Shown piece after piece: positions 15,156 to 22,995 of a stretch of 33,983 nucleotides of DNA. A program made the translations under genes and the position numbers. Origin of the DNA: DASXTB01 sp036505615 (lineage in GTDB: Bacteria > Acidobacteriota > UBA6911 > JACQSX01); contig DASXTB010000350.1 of NCBI GenBank assembly GCA_036505615.1, positions 1-33,983 on the forward strand. The letters run 5' to 3'. Under the pieces are notes generated by a model. The model was not told the origin of the DNA. It ran no database searches and worked only from the letters and a program-made list of their open reading frames with translations. Within the stretch, counting starts at the first letter, position 1. Every line of letters starts with the position of its first letter.

Positions 15156-16178
15156 TCAAAGCCTCACAGGCTTCCCCGTCTCTGCGGACCGATCCGCGGC
15201 AAAGATCACCCGGTGCGTTTCAAAGGCAGTCTCCAGATCGGTACCAGGCATTGGTTTGCCAGCCCGCAGCGCGTTAAGGAAGGCTTCAAACTGTGTGCGA
15301 TAGGGATGATCGCTGACATCGCCCGAGTCGATCAATGAGGTTTCCAGCTTGCTCCACTTCTTATTCAGACCGGGCAACTTTTCCGAATAAAACTTGTCAT
15401 CCAGCAGGCTGCCGGCGCTTCCCACAAGATGAATGTGAAAGTAGTAAGGTTGCAGGCAGTCGATGACCGACGCCACTTTTCCCACGGTACCGTTGGCAAA
15501 ACGCAAAATAGTAGCAGTAGTTGTGGGATATTCATATTTCTTAAAGTCGCGGTGGCTTGAGCCCGTGGCGCAAGCAAAAACTTCACGCACCGGGCTGTCG
15601 ATAAACATCAGCAGGCCGTCCAGTGCGTGGCAACCGGCCGTAAGCAGGCTGCTTCCTCCTTTCTTTTTTCGAATATTCCAACCGTACTGCCCGTACCAGG
15701 GGCCGATTCCATGGTAGTAATCGACCTCCGCGTAATGGATCTCGCCGAGCAAGCCACGATCGATGAGCGATCGAACCAGTCGAAAATGTCCGCTATACCG
15801 GCACTCGAAGCAAACGCATGCGTGCACTTTAGCCCTCTTTGCTTCCTCTTTAATCGCCTCGGCGTCGGGCAGCGACAGAGCAATCGGCTTTTCAATGATT
15901 AGATGTTTTCCAGCGCGGGCGGCGGCAATAGCCTGAGGCGGATGCGCCGGATGTTCGGTACAAATATCCACGATGTCCACATCGGAATCGGCAAGCATTC
16001 GATCGTATTTGTTGTAGACCTTCACCAGGATTCCAAATCGCTTTTTCAGCTCAACGGGATCCAGGCGCCGCCGGGAACAGACGGCGACTACGTTTAACCC
16101 TTCGATCGACTGAAGTGCTTGTATGTGCGCGCCGGCCACCCAGCCAAATCCTATGATTCCAACGCCGTAATTTTTCAT
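15156..16178 (-). CDS. Gfo/Idh/MocA-family NAD(P)-dependent oxidoreductase
   Basis: This 340-residue cytoplasmic enzyme should oxidise or reduce a sugar or inositol-like compound with NAD(P). The Rossmann motif is GFGWVAGAH (10-18), the family motif EKP is at 96-98, and GCHALDG (182-188) holds the likely catalytic H184. GGAGG precedes the ATG (16178). It is transcribed divergently from a secreted glycoside-hydrolase-like gene, with 117 bases between them that probably contain both promoters; a small hairpin (CGCCGC-GTCA-GCGGCG) lies near its own start. The pairing suggests joint use of one carbohydrate, though the substrate is unknown. Confidence 0.9.
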   Translation of the reverse strand: MKNYGVGIIGFGWVAGAHIQALQSIEGLNVVAVCSRRRLDPVELKKRFGILVKVYNKYDRMLADSDVDIVDICTEHPAHPPQAIAAARAGKHLIIEKPIALSLPDAEAIKEEAKRAKVHACVCFECRYSGHFRLVRSLIDRGLLGEIHYAEVDYYHGIGPWYGQYGWNIRKKKGGSSLLTAGCHALDGLLMFIDSPVREVFACATGSSHRDFKKYEYPTTTATILRFANGTVGKVASVIDCLQPYYFHIHLVGSAGSLLDDKFYSEKLPGLNKKWSKLETSLIDSGDVSDHPYRTQFEAFLNALRAGKPMPGTDLETAFETHRVIFAADRSAETGKPVRL

Positions 16179-16295
16179 AGTCGCCTCCGTGGCGCCGCGT
16201 CAGCGGCGTCTGAAGAGGATTACAGATTGCCGCCAGTCTTTCAAGAGACACAAAAGTCTCGCAGATGAGGTAAACTCCCGGCAGGAGAGAAGCAC

Positions 16296-17990
16296 ATGAA
16301 GCGTACCACGCTGTTAATCTTCAGTATCGTCTTCCTCAGCGCTGCCAGCGCCAGTCAAAAGCAGTCCTATCCGAACCGCTGGGTGCGGGTGAGCAGCAAC
16401 CTGAGGGACGATAGCGAGATTGAAAGGATTCGCGGAATCGCCCGGACGGCCTCCGAACACGGATTAAACGGCATCGCGCTTTCGGCCGGACTGGATCTGT
16501 TGGATCTCAAAACCCCCGATTATTTCCGCCGATTGGAAGAGGTCCGGAAAATCTGCGACCAGTACAAATTGGATATCGTTCCTTCGTTCATGTCGGCAGG
16601 CTACGGCGGATCGGTGCTGGCTCATGACAAAAATCTGGCTGCAGGTCTTCCTGTCAGAGAAGCCTTATTTATCGCGAGCCAAGGCAGGGCTCGGATGGTA
16701 GCGGATCCGCAGGTAAAGATCAGGAACGGAGGTTTTGAAAGTTCGCATGGAGATGAGGTGGACGGGTTCCGCGCGACCGCACAACCCGGCATGAGTGCAG
16801 TCGATACTGAGGTGTTCCAAGAAGGCAAGTCGTCGCTTCGCTTGGAAAACTTCGGCAAGTACCCGAAACAGTGGGTTAGCATAAGCCAGCAAGTCAAAGT
16901 CCATCCATTCCGTTGTTATCGCCTGAGCTGCTGGATCAAGTCGGAGAACATGGGCGCCTCCGAACCGTTCGGTTCGGGGAACTTTCAGCTCCAGGTGCTG
17001 GGCGGAGATGAAAAGCGCCCGCTTCAGTATGAGAACCCGCGCGTTTCCGGAAACGATGCCTGGCACAGAGTCGCCGTTGCGTTCAACTCTTGGGGCTGTG
17101 ACAGCGTGGAGATCGCGCCCCGAGTGCGCGGTGCAAGCGGGGGAAAGTTTTGGTTGGACGACCTGCGACTGGAAGAAGTCGGGCTGGTCAACTTGCTGCG
17201 CAGACCTGGAACTCCGCTAAAAATCCGCAGTGAGGCGAAAGGGACGGAATACGTGGAGGGACATGACTTCGCGCCTGTTGCTGACCCTCAATTGAATTTC
17301 AGATTTGATCATGAAGGGCCGGAGATACGCATACCGGCGGGAAGTCGCATTCAAGAAGGAGAACGTTTGCGCGTCGGCTACTACCATGGCACATCCATCT
17401 ACAACGGCCAAACACCAGTGTGCATGTCCGAGCCGAAGCTTTATGAGATCTGGCGCACCCAGGCGCGCCTGGTACACCAAGTCCTTGCCCCGAAAAAGTA
17501 TTTGCTGAACATGGATGAAATCCGCACCGGGGGTTCGTGCGAAGTATGTCGCGGGCGCGCCATGACGCTGGGGCAGATCCTGGGCGACTGCATTACCAAG
17601 CAATTCAACATGCTGCGCGAGGCGAATCCCAAGGCGGAAATTTTTATTTGGTCAGACATGCTCGATCCCAATCACAATGCCAACCCGGACCACAAATACT
17701 ATTACCTTGCGGAGGGAAATTTCGTCGGATCGTGGCAATACATACCCAAAGAGCTAAACATTGTTTGCTGGTATTACGAAAAGCGGGTTCCGAGTTTGCG
17801 GCATTTCTCCAGCCTCGGTTTCCGTACCATGGCTGGCGCGTATTACGACGCCGACAACCTAGACAATCCCAAAGGATGGCTTGAAGCACTGGACGCGACG
17901 GCCGGTGCTACCGGCATCATGTATACCACCTGGCTGAATAAGTACGGCCTGCTCGCCTCCTTCGGGGACCTGGTGTCGCAGAGAAACTAG
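16296..17990 (+). CDS. Secreted glycoside-hydrolase-like protein with inserted carbohydrate-binding-like domain
   Basis: I cannot assign this 564-residue protein to a named family. A signal peptide covers 1-20. Residues 28-135 and 370-560 look like two halves of a TIM barrel, with ALSAGLDLLDL, LDIVPSFMSAGYGG, KYLLNMDEIRTGG and EIFIWSDMLDP as strand ends. D407-E408 and D454 are candidate catalytic acids, in an arrangement reminiscent of GH20-like barrels. A beta-rich domain (about 140-295) that begins RNGGFES, as many carbohydrate-binding modules do, is inserted between the halves. CxxC (C415, C418) follows the catalytic-type loop. GGAGAG precedes the ATG. Divergence from a Gfo/Idh gene supports a role in glycan breakdown outside the cytoplasm. 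Confidence 0.65.
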   Translation: MKRTTLLIFSIVFLSAASASQKQSYPNRWVRVSSNLRDDSEIERIRGIARTASEHGLNGIALSAGLDLLDLKTPDYFRRLEEVRKICDQYKLDIVPSFMSAGYGGSVLAHDKNLAAGLPVREALFIASQGRARMVADPQVKIRNGGFESSHGDEVDGFRATAQPGMSAVDTEVFQEGKSSLRLENFGKYPKQWVSISQQVKVHPFRCYRLSCWIKSENMGASEPFGSGNFQLQVLGGDEKRPLQYENPRVSGNDAWHRVAVAFNSWGCDSVEIAPRVRGASGGKFWLDDLRLEEVGLVNLLRRPGTPLKIRSEAKGTEYVEGHDFAPVADPQLNFRFDHEGPEIRIPAGSRIQEGERLRVGYYHGTSIYNGQTPVCMSEPKLYEIWRTQARLVHQVLAPKKYLLNMDEIRTGGSCEVCRGRAMTLGQILGDCITKQFNMLREANPKAEIFIWSDMLDPNHNANPDHKYYYLAEGNFVGSWQYIPKELNIVCWYYEKRVPSLRHFSSLGFRTMAGAYYDADNLDNPKGWLEALDATAGATGIMYTTWLNKYGLLASFGDLVSQRN

Positions 17991-18011
17991 GCCATAGACC
18001 CCGGAATTTTG

Positions 18012-18215
18012 GGGAATTCTGGGGACAGACCCCTTGGGAATTCTGGGGACAGACCCTTTAATTGAGGGAATTTTGACAAAATTTTGGGGACAGACCCCTT
18101 AATTCGAAAGCGGAACTTGAAGGGTCTGCAGTCATTAAGGGGTCTGTCCCCACAATCTCACCACAATCTTAGTCCCCACAATGTCAGTCGAATTAAGGGG
18201 TCTGTCCCCAAAATC
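18012..18215. repeat. Cluster of GGGGACAGACCCC repeats in both orientations
   Basis: Three copies read TTGGGGACAGACCCC or TCTGGGGACAGACCC on the plus strand (near 18020, 18043 and 18084). Two full inverted copies read AATTAAGGGGTCTGTCCCC (near 18135 and 18191), with a partial one near 18171. Each unit is nearly palindromic by itself, and the two groups face each other, so the cluster can fold into one long stem. It follows the glycoside-hydrolase-like gene and contains no gene. Confidence 0.85.
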
Positions 18216-18328
18216 TCCCTCACATTCTAAAGAATCGAATCTGCCGGACGCCAGGAGCATCACGCAAGGGGAACAACCATTGCCAGATTGGAAGCCGTTG
18301 AGGGCGAATGGCTAAAGCCGGTATCGAG

Positions 18329-18349
18329 AAAGCCGCTGGAAGCGGCTTT
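18329..18349. repeat. Short perfect hairpin upstream of the mbfA-like gene
   Basis: AAAGCCGCT and AGCGGCTTT surround a GGA loop. There is no T-run, so it is not a standard terminator. The GCCGCT/AGCGGC stem recurs in the modular hairpin arrays at 23.0, 28.2 and 33.8 kb. Confidence 0.6.
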
Positions 18350-18393
18350 CGATGATTCATTGTCCGTAGACGGCTTTTCTTTTGGTTGTGGCT

Positions 18394-18423
18394 TTGCCAC
18401 TCTAGGTTCTTGGTGGTTAAAAT
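18394..18423 (+). promoter_or_regulatory. Promoter of the mbfA-like gene
   Basis: TTGCCA (18394-18399), an 18-base spacer and TAAAAT (18418-18423) give a good sigma-70 type promoter, 31 bases before the chosen ATG and well placed for the GAGGA ribosome-binding site. No iron-regulator box could be recognised. Confidence 0.5.
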
Positions 18424-18454
18424 CATCGCATCGAGCGCGGGGCGCGAGGAACGG

Positions 18455-19630
18455 ATGACCAATACAAGTGACGCAACTAATGATGTGATTCAGGCTCTGC
18501 GGCAGAACTGGCGTGCCGAGAAGGAAAGCGAGCGCCTTTATCGCGAGCTGGCCGAGTCTGAAAAGGACACCAAAAGGAAAGCCATTCTGCTCAGACTGGC
18601 CGATGCCGAAGAGCGCCATGCCGCCCGCTGGGCAAAGAGACTGGCCGAATTGGGAGCCGGCGTGCCGGGCCTGGCAGACACGCTTGGCAGGCGCTTCAGA
18701 AGATGGATCAACCGGCACGTAGGCACCGAAGCGGCGATCAGGCGCCTGGAAGCAGCCGAGGACGAAGACAAGGCTCGCTACCAAGTGCAGCAAGCGAAGG
18801 CCCTGGGCCGCGACACTGAAGCGCCGGCCATCCTCCAGGAACTGGCACGGGAAGAGAAAGCCCACGCAAAGGTGCTTCAGAATCTTGCTCCAGTGCTGGG
18901 TCCGAGAACCGCCTTGGATATGATTCTGAGGCGCGAACGGTGGCACGTTCGAGGCGGTTCCTGGATTGCCGATGCCATCTATGGCGTCAACGACGGCTTG
19001 GGTGCCGTCTTCGGGATTGTTTCAGGTGTCGCCGGCGCCACCAACAACCAACAGCACTACGTATTGATCTCAGGATTGGCGGGAATGATCGCGTCCGCTC
19101 TTTCCATGGGCGCCGGAGCTTATCTGGCCGTTAAGAGTGAACGCGAAGTGTACCAGGCAGAGATTTCCCGGGAAAGGCGCGAAGTCGAGGAAGACCCGGA
19201 AGAAGAAATCGAAGAGATGGCGCTTTTCTATCAACTGCAGGGCTTCGACGCAGCCGATGCCCGAAGAATGGCTGAGAAGCTGGGACAGGATCCTGAGCAG
19301 ATGGTCAAGGCAATGGCTCAAAGCGAGCTCGGGCTTTCCGAACAAAGTTTTCCCAATCCGTGGAAATCAAGTGCTTCTGCTGCCATTTCAACTGCGGTGG
19401 GAGCATTCATTCCAATCGTTCCGTTCTTTTTTCTCGGTGGTTTTACCGCGGTCGTCGTGGCTTTCGGGGTGAGCATTGTGGCGCATTTCATTGTGGGAGC
19501 CGCCAAGTCCCTGCTGACCACGCGAAATTGGTTGGCATCGGGTCTCGAGATGACACTGGTAGGAATACTGGAAGCCGCGGTTACTTATGGATTGGGCTTG
19601 CTCTTCGGGGCGGCCGCCCAGCCCGGATAA
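18455..19630 (+). CDS. mbfA: Membrane-bound ferritin / VIT1 fusion, iron exporter (MbfA-like)
   Basis: This 391-residue protein joins a rubrerythrin-like ferritin domain (about 8-150) to a CCC1/VIT1 transporter domain (about 165-391). Iron ligands are visible as E24/E27 in helix 1, ExxH at 52-55 and ExxH at 134-137. The transporter half has GVNDGLGAVFG (177-187), SMGAGAYLAVKSE (217-229), a Glu-rich cytoplasmic linker (236-255) and several membrane helices (about 183-223 and 308-388). In alphaproteobacteria MbfA exports ferrous iron and protects against iron and peroxide stress; the same role is inferred here. The ATG at 18455 follows GAGGA; the frame is open back to 18386, but that would add no domain. 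No neighbour is obviously iron-related. Confidence 0.85.
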   Translation: MTNTSDATNDVIQALRQNWRAEKESERLYRELAESEKDTKRKAILLRLADAEERHAARWAKRLAELGAGVPGLADTLGRRFRRWINRHVGTEAAIRRLEAAEDEDKARYQVQQAKALGRDTEAPAILQELAREEKAHAKVLQNLAPVLGPRTALDMILRRERWHVRGGSWIADAIYGVNDGLGAVFGIVSGVAGATNNQQHYVLISGLAGMIASALSMGAGAYLAVKSEREVYQAEISRERREVEEDPEEEIEEMALFYQLQGFDAADARRMAEKLGQDPEQMVKAMAQSELGLSEQSFPNPWKSSASAAISTAVGAFIPIVPFFFLGGFTAVVVAFGVSIVAHFIVGAAKSLLTTRNWLASGLEMTLVGILEAAVTYGLGLLFGAAAQPG

Positions 19631-19766
19631 TTCATTGCGAACTTCATTCCCATAAGTCATGGAAGGCAGAAGGCCGAACGCAGAAGGCGGCCAAAAACGA
19701 TGAACAAGATTCAACGTTCTTAACAACTGATAGCATGCCTACCGCGGACATCGGGTACTGCTTCCG

Positions 19767-19798
19767 CGTGGTGTCCTTTGTGTCCTTGGTGGTGAATG
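19767..19798 (+). repeat. GTGTCCTTTGTGTCC-type low-complexity repeat
   Basis: Units of about 8-9 bases (GTGTCCTTT, GTGTCCTTG, GTGGTG) lie in the 362-base gap after the mbfA-like gene. The type matches the TCTTGGTG repeats inside the TPR gene. Just before it, 19660-19690 has GAAGGC-type units (GGCAGAAGG, GCAGAAGGC). No gene is supported in the gap. Confidence 0.55.
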
Positions 19799-19859
19799 AA
19801 ACCACAGAGTTATGCGTGAATCTACGATTCCAGCACTGCACTTCAAAATAAATCTGTAC

Positions 19860-19881
19860 GGGCGACCCTGCGTGGTCGCCC
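19860..19881. repeat. GGGCGACC hairpin
   Basis: GGGCGACC and GGTCGCCC surround a six-base loop between the convergent mbfA-like gene and the downstream oxidoreductase gene. There is no T-run. It could act as a bidirectional transcription barrier or be a dispersed repeat; I see nothing else up to 19992. Confidence 0.6.
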
Positions 19882-19992
19882 GAGCCTTTGGCGCACTCTA
19901 TAGTGTCCCTCGCGGACGGCCACACGGGGCCGCTCTTACAGATCTGTTCTCATAGGAGGACACTACGGATACAACGGGACGGGAACCAGCCT

Positions 19993-21117
19993 TCAGAACT
20001 TAGGATTTTGATCCAGCCTTATGGTTTTCCGAGTTCGGGCTGACTCGCGTGCTGCTTCCAAAATCTCGGTGACGATCATGTTGTTTTCCAGCGAGGAAGG
20101 GCCGGTTGGTTTTCTCTTCGCGCGGACGACTGAAATCAGATACGACAGCGAGTCTCCTTGTTCTGCCGGCAGGGGATCCGGTATGCGAACCTCCTCCTGC
20201 TTGCCTGACAACCGGACCCGGAGCGCGCTGCCCCCGGTCGCCACGACGTATCCGCGCTCGCCATAGACTTCCAAGTCCTTGCGGTTGAACGGCCAGTTCC
20301 AGGAGGCCTGAATGATGCCTTGGGCCTTGGGATATTCGAGCAAGATGGTGCCCTCATCATCGACGCGCTTGTAAATCTCCGGCTTAAGATGCTGGGTCAC
20401 GGCAGTTACGGCAATGGGACGCTGGTTTTCCATCAGCCACGTCATAAGGTTCGCTCCGTAGCACCCGAAATCGAACAGCGCACCGTCACCGTTCTTTGCT
20501 GGATCGGTAAGCCAGCTGAGAAACTCTGGCGGTACGCCGATCTCTTTCGGTCCGGAATGACCGTCCATGGCCACGATCTTGCGAATCTCGCCGGCTGCTC
20601 GTTGTTCCTGGATCAGATTCCATATAGAGCCATGGCTCGGGTACCAGGTGGTCTCATAGTTAACGATCGCGTTGGTGCCCCAGCGCCGGCAGGCGCGCTG
20701 AATAGCCCGGGCGTGCTCCATGCTCACGGCAAGGGGCTTCTCCATCATCACCTGGACATGGCGGGAGGCGCATGCTTCGACTACCGCCGCATGGTCGTAC
20801 GTCGTAGTGAAGGCCGCGACGGCTTCCGGTTTAGTGCGATCCAACAAGATAGCGAGATCATTAAAGAAGATAGTGTTCGTCAAACTGTAGCGCTGCGCGA
20901 ATTTCGCCCGCAATTCGGCATCAGGTTCAAAGATCCCGATGATTTGCACGTCATGTCGACTTTGCACGGCGCGGATGAAGCCGTGAACATGGCCGTGAAC
21001 CAGCCCAGCAATGGCTAGCCTGAGAGGGTTCCCGGATTGGGCCTTCAAAGTTTGCGCGGCATCAGAGATCGGTAGAAGAACACATGCAAACACGAGCGTA
21101 GCAAGTCGTAGCCGCAT
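19993..21117 (-). CDS. Exported Gfo/Idh/MocA-family protein with atypical nucleotide-binding loop
   Basis: This 374-residue protein has the Gfo/Idh/MocA fold: dinucleotide-binding start at about 32-65, EKP at 126-128, and the C-terminal sheet domain from about 160. A signal peptide (1-21) without a twin-arginine motif suggests Sec export. The glycine-rich loop is replaced by GLVHGHVHGF (38-47) with three alternating His, so normal NAD(P) binding is doubtful; a metal role is conceivable. AGGAGGG precedes the ATG at 21117. It is co-oriented with the VOC gene upstream but separated by about 140 bases of palindromic sequence. The substrate is unknown; related exported members act on sugars. Confidence 0.8.
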   Translation of the reverse strand: MRLRLATLVFACVLLPISDAAQTLKAQSGNPLRLAIAGLVHGHVHGFIRAVQSRHDVQIIGIFEPDAELRAKFAQRYSLTNTIFFNDLAILLDRTKPEAVAAFTTTYDHAAVVEACASRHVQVMMEKPLAVSMEHARAIQRACRRWGTNAIVNYETTWYPSHGSIWNLIQEQRAAGEIRKIVAMDGHSGPKEIGVPPEFLSWLTDPAKNGDGALFDFGCYGANLMTWLMENQRPIAVTAVTQHLKPEIYKRVDDEGTILLEYPKAQGIIQASWNWPFNRKDLEVYGERGYVVATGGSALRVRLSGKQEEVRIPDPLPAEQGDSLSYLISVVRAKRKPTGPSSLENNMIVTEILEAARESARTRKTIRLDQNPKF

Positions 21118-21175
21118 GTAGACCCTCCTGATGATGAATTGCCTTCAGCGTCGCCGCGGCTTGTGGACAACCTGC

Positions 21176-21248
21176 GAGCGCACGCATCCTGCGCGCTTGT
21201 GTGACTCCGACGGTCCTTTGGGCACAAGCACGCAAGATGCGTGCGCTC
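21176..21248. repeat. 73-bp palindrome (GAGCGCACGCAT arms)
   Basis: Arms of 26 bases (21176-21201 and 21223-21248) share GAGCGCACGCATC and a GCTTGTG inner end, with two mismatches, around a 21-base loop. It separates the VOC and oxidoreductase genes. A shorter related start, GGAGCGCACGCTTCC, occurs at 33403-33417. Confidence 0.75.
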
Positions 21249-21259
21249 CCCGGATGGAC

Positions 21260-22060
21260 CTAAGCGCGCGGCATTTGCTGGAAAATCGCGAACACGGCCC
21301 CTTGAGGATCCGCGACCACCGCCCATCGGCCTACATCTTCCATGGTCATCGGAGGTACGTGAATGATTCCGCCCAAGCGCCTTACCTTGGCAGCGGTCTG
21401 GTCACAATCGGAAACCTGGAAGTAGGGCAACCAGTGAGGGGGGATTTTCGGATTGCGATGTTTTACGGGCGGGATGCCGCCAATGAACTCCTCTCCGTTG
21501 ACGATATGCAGGTAGTCAGACGTGTCCTTCTCTCCAGTCATCATCTTCCAGCCGAACAGAGACGAATAGAATCGGCTGGCGCGCTCCGGATCCGGGGTGC
21601 TCAAATCCGCCCAGCAGAGCGTGCCATCCACACCGGTAATCCCGGTGCCTTTGCTTTTCTTCGGTTCCCAAATCGAAAATACAGCTCCCGTGGGATCCTG
21701 GAGCACGGACATCCGTCCTACGTCGTAGACATCAAAAGGCGGCGCGAGCATCTTCGCTCCCAGCTCGGCAGCTTGCTTGGCTGCCCCATCAGCGCTGGCG
21801 ACCGCGACGTAGATCATCCAATGCGGGGGTACTCCCTGCGACCGCTGTTCGGGTCGAAGGGTGTAGGCCGCCGCGGCATCCCGGCCTTCGAGCTGGAACA
21901 TGGAATAGACGTCGTTTGGTCCCATCGGGAAATCGTTGACGGACCATCCAAACAACGATCCGTAAAAACTTTTGGCCGCATTCTGATCGGTGGTCGCAAG
22001 TTCGATCCAGCAAAACGAGCCAGGAGCATGCTTATCGATGTGCATGCGCGCAATATACAT
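21260..22060 (-). CDS. Two-domain VOC (glyoxalase/dioxygenase-fold) protein
   Basis: This 266-residue protein has two vicinal-oxygen-chelate domains: about 9-128 (FCWIELATTDQNAAKSFYGS) and 135-263 (LCWADLSTPDPERASRFYSS), each ending in a DPTGAVFSIW or DPQGAVFAIF strand. This layout matches the hydroxylase/glyoxalase-like CFP30B group. Most of these have no known substrate, and metal-ligand residues are not complete by eye. The start is uncertain: ATG at 22060 or at 22045, neither with a good ribosome-binding site. The frame stays open to 22417 but would then translate repeat DNA, so I reject the longer form. It is cytoplasmic and sits next to a transposase element upstream. Confidence 0.8.
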   Translation of the reverse strand: MYIARMHIDKHAPGSFCWIELATTDQNAAKSFYGSLFGWSVNDFPMGPNDVYSMFQLEGRDAAAAYTLRPEQRSQGVPPHWMIYVAVASADGAAKQAAELGAKMLAPPFDVYDVGRMSVLQDPTGAVFSIWEPKKSKGTGITGVDGTLCWADLSTPDPERASRFYSSLFGWKMMTGEKDTSDYLHIVNGEEFIGGIPPVKHRNPKIPPHWLPYFQVSDCDQTAAKVRRLGGIIHVPPMTMEDVGRWAVVADPQGAVFAIFQQMPRA

Positions 22061-22197
22061 CCGTGCGAGACGCAAAAGAAAGCGTCTTTTCCTGGATCTA
22101 ATGTCCGGATTCCAAGGCAAGCGTCGGCGAACAGCGCAATGTTTTTTCAAATTTAATCTGTAATCGGATAGATATAAGGTAGAGACGCCCCGGTGGT

Positions 22198-22256
22198 GGA
22201 CATTTGGCTGTAGAGAGGCATGCCGCGTCAGAGTCCGGCTGCGACATGTCGCGGCA
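22198..22256. repeat. Dispersed repeat with ACATGT-centred palindrome (copy 2)
   Basis: GGACATTTG, then GTAGAGAGGCATGCCGCGTC, then GCGACATGTCGCGGC follow in the same order as in the copy at 9829-9884. This copy abuts the left flank of the transposase element. Confidence 0.75.
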
Positions 22257-22258
22257 CT

Positions 22259-22992
22259 GGCGCGCCGGAGGCGCGCTGAGCCCCGTAGCCTGGGGCTGGC
22301 GCCACGGGCGCCTGCCCCAGGTTTGATAACCCCAATCAAATGGTGGCGCCCCGGGCAGGGGCGCCGAGAAAAGATTTTCGCAAATTTTCCAGCAGGGCAG
22401 TTCTGTGTATCAGGCACAGGAGGTGTCTATATGGCAGGAACCTACACAGAACTGCTTTACCATATCGTTTTCTCGACTAAAGATCGATATCCGCTCATCA
22501 GCCGCGACTGGCAGGATCGGCTTCACCAGTACCTTGGAGGTATTCTTGGCAGCCTGGGCGGTTATCCGGCGCAGATTGGCGGAATGCCCGATCATGTTCA
22601 TGTACTGGGAAGGCTCAAACCGACTCATTGCCTATCCGATGTGCTGTGCAGATTAAAAAAAGGATCGTCCGAGTGGATTCACGACCAACTGGGCGTTGGT
22701 GATTTTGCATGGCAGACCGGCTACGGTGCATTTACCGTAAGTCCTTGGGATTTGGAGAAGATCAAGAGATACATTGCCGAGCAGGAGAAGCACCACCGGA
22801 AGAAAAGTTTTCAAGAAGAATTTCGGGAGCTTCTGGAGCAGGCCGGTATAGCGTTTGATGAACGGTATTTATGGTGACCGTATTCTCGGCGCCCCTGTCC
22901 GGGGCGCCGGCATTTTAATTGGGATTATAAAACCTGGGGCATGCGCTTCGCGCAAGCCCCAGGCTACGGGCTCAGCGCGCCTCCGGCGCGCC
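22259..22992. mobile_element. IS200-like/REPtron element with inverted flanks of about 110 bp
   Basis: The left flank (about 22259-22376) and right flank (about 22884-22992) are inverted copies. Both contain, in order, GCGCGCCGGAGGCGCGCTGA, a GTAGCCTGGGGC stem, a middle block (CAGGTTTGATAACCCCAAT or its variant) and GGCGCCCC-GGGGCGCC. Each flank folds into two hairpins. Classical IS200 elements lack terminal inverted repeats, so this arrangement is closer to REP sequences paired around a RAYT gene. The only gene inside is the Y1 transposase. Confidence 0.75.
22431..22877 (+). CDS. tnpA: Y1 (HUH) transposase, IS200 TnpA / RAYT type
   Basis: This 148-residue protein is a single-strand DNA transposase. 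The HUH motif is H55-V-H57 in MPDHVHVLGRL and the catalytic tyrosine is Y114 in RYIAEQEKHHR. FAWQTGYGAFTVS (92-104) is also typical of IS200 TnpA. Length and motifs are complete, so it may be active. AGGAGG lies eight bases before the ATG. No TnpB or other accessory gene is present. The enzyme would cut at hairpins and join single strands; the inverted hairpin pairs on both sides are the likely substrates. It could be a selfish IS200 relative or a domesticated RAYT maintaining REP sequences. Confidence 0.9.
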   Translation: MAGTYTELLYHIVFSTKDRYPLISRDWQDRLHQYLGGILGSLGGYPAQIGGMPDHVHVLGRLKPTHCLSDVLCRLKKGSSEWIHDQLGVGDFAWQTGYGAFTVSPWDLEKIKRYIAEQEKHHRKKSFQEEFRELLEQAGIAFDERYLW

Positions 22993-22995
22993 AGG

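Noticed and set aside
18012..18215. CRISPR array
   Set aside because: Repeat units are present, but spacing is irregular, orientation is mixed, spacers are not unique sequences of even length, and no cas gene is near.
20320..21018. 232-codon plus-strand open frame opposite the exported Gfo/Idh gene
   Set aside because: The minus-strand gene has a signal peptide, ribosome-binding site and family motifs; this one has none.
21131..22156. 341-codon plus-strand open frame opposite the VOC gene
   Set aside because: The VOC domains on the minus strand are clear, and this frame starts in a palindrome and has no motif.
22061..22417. Upstream extension of the VOC gene
   Set aside because: The added 119 residues are Arg-rich and translate transposase-flank and repeat DNA; VOC homology starts right after the ATG at 22060/22045.
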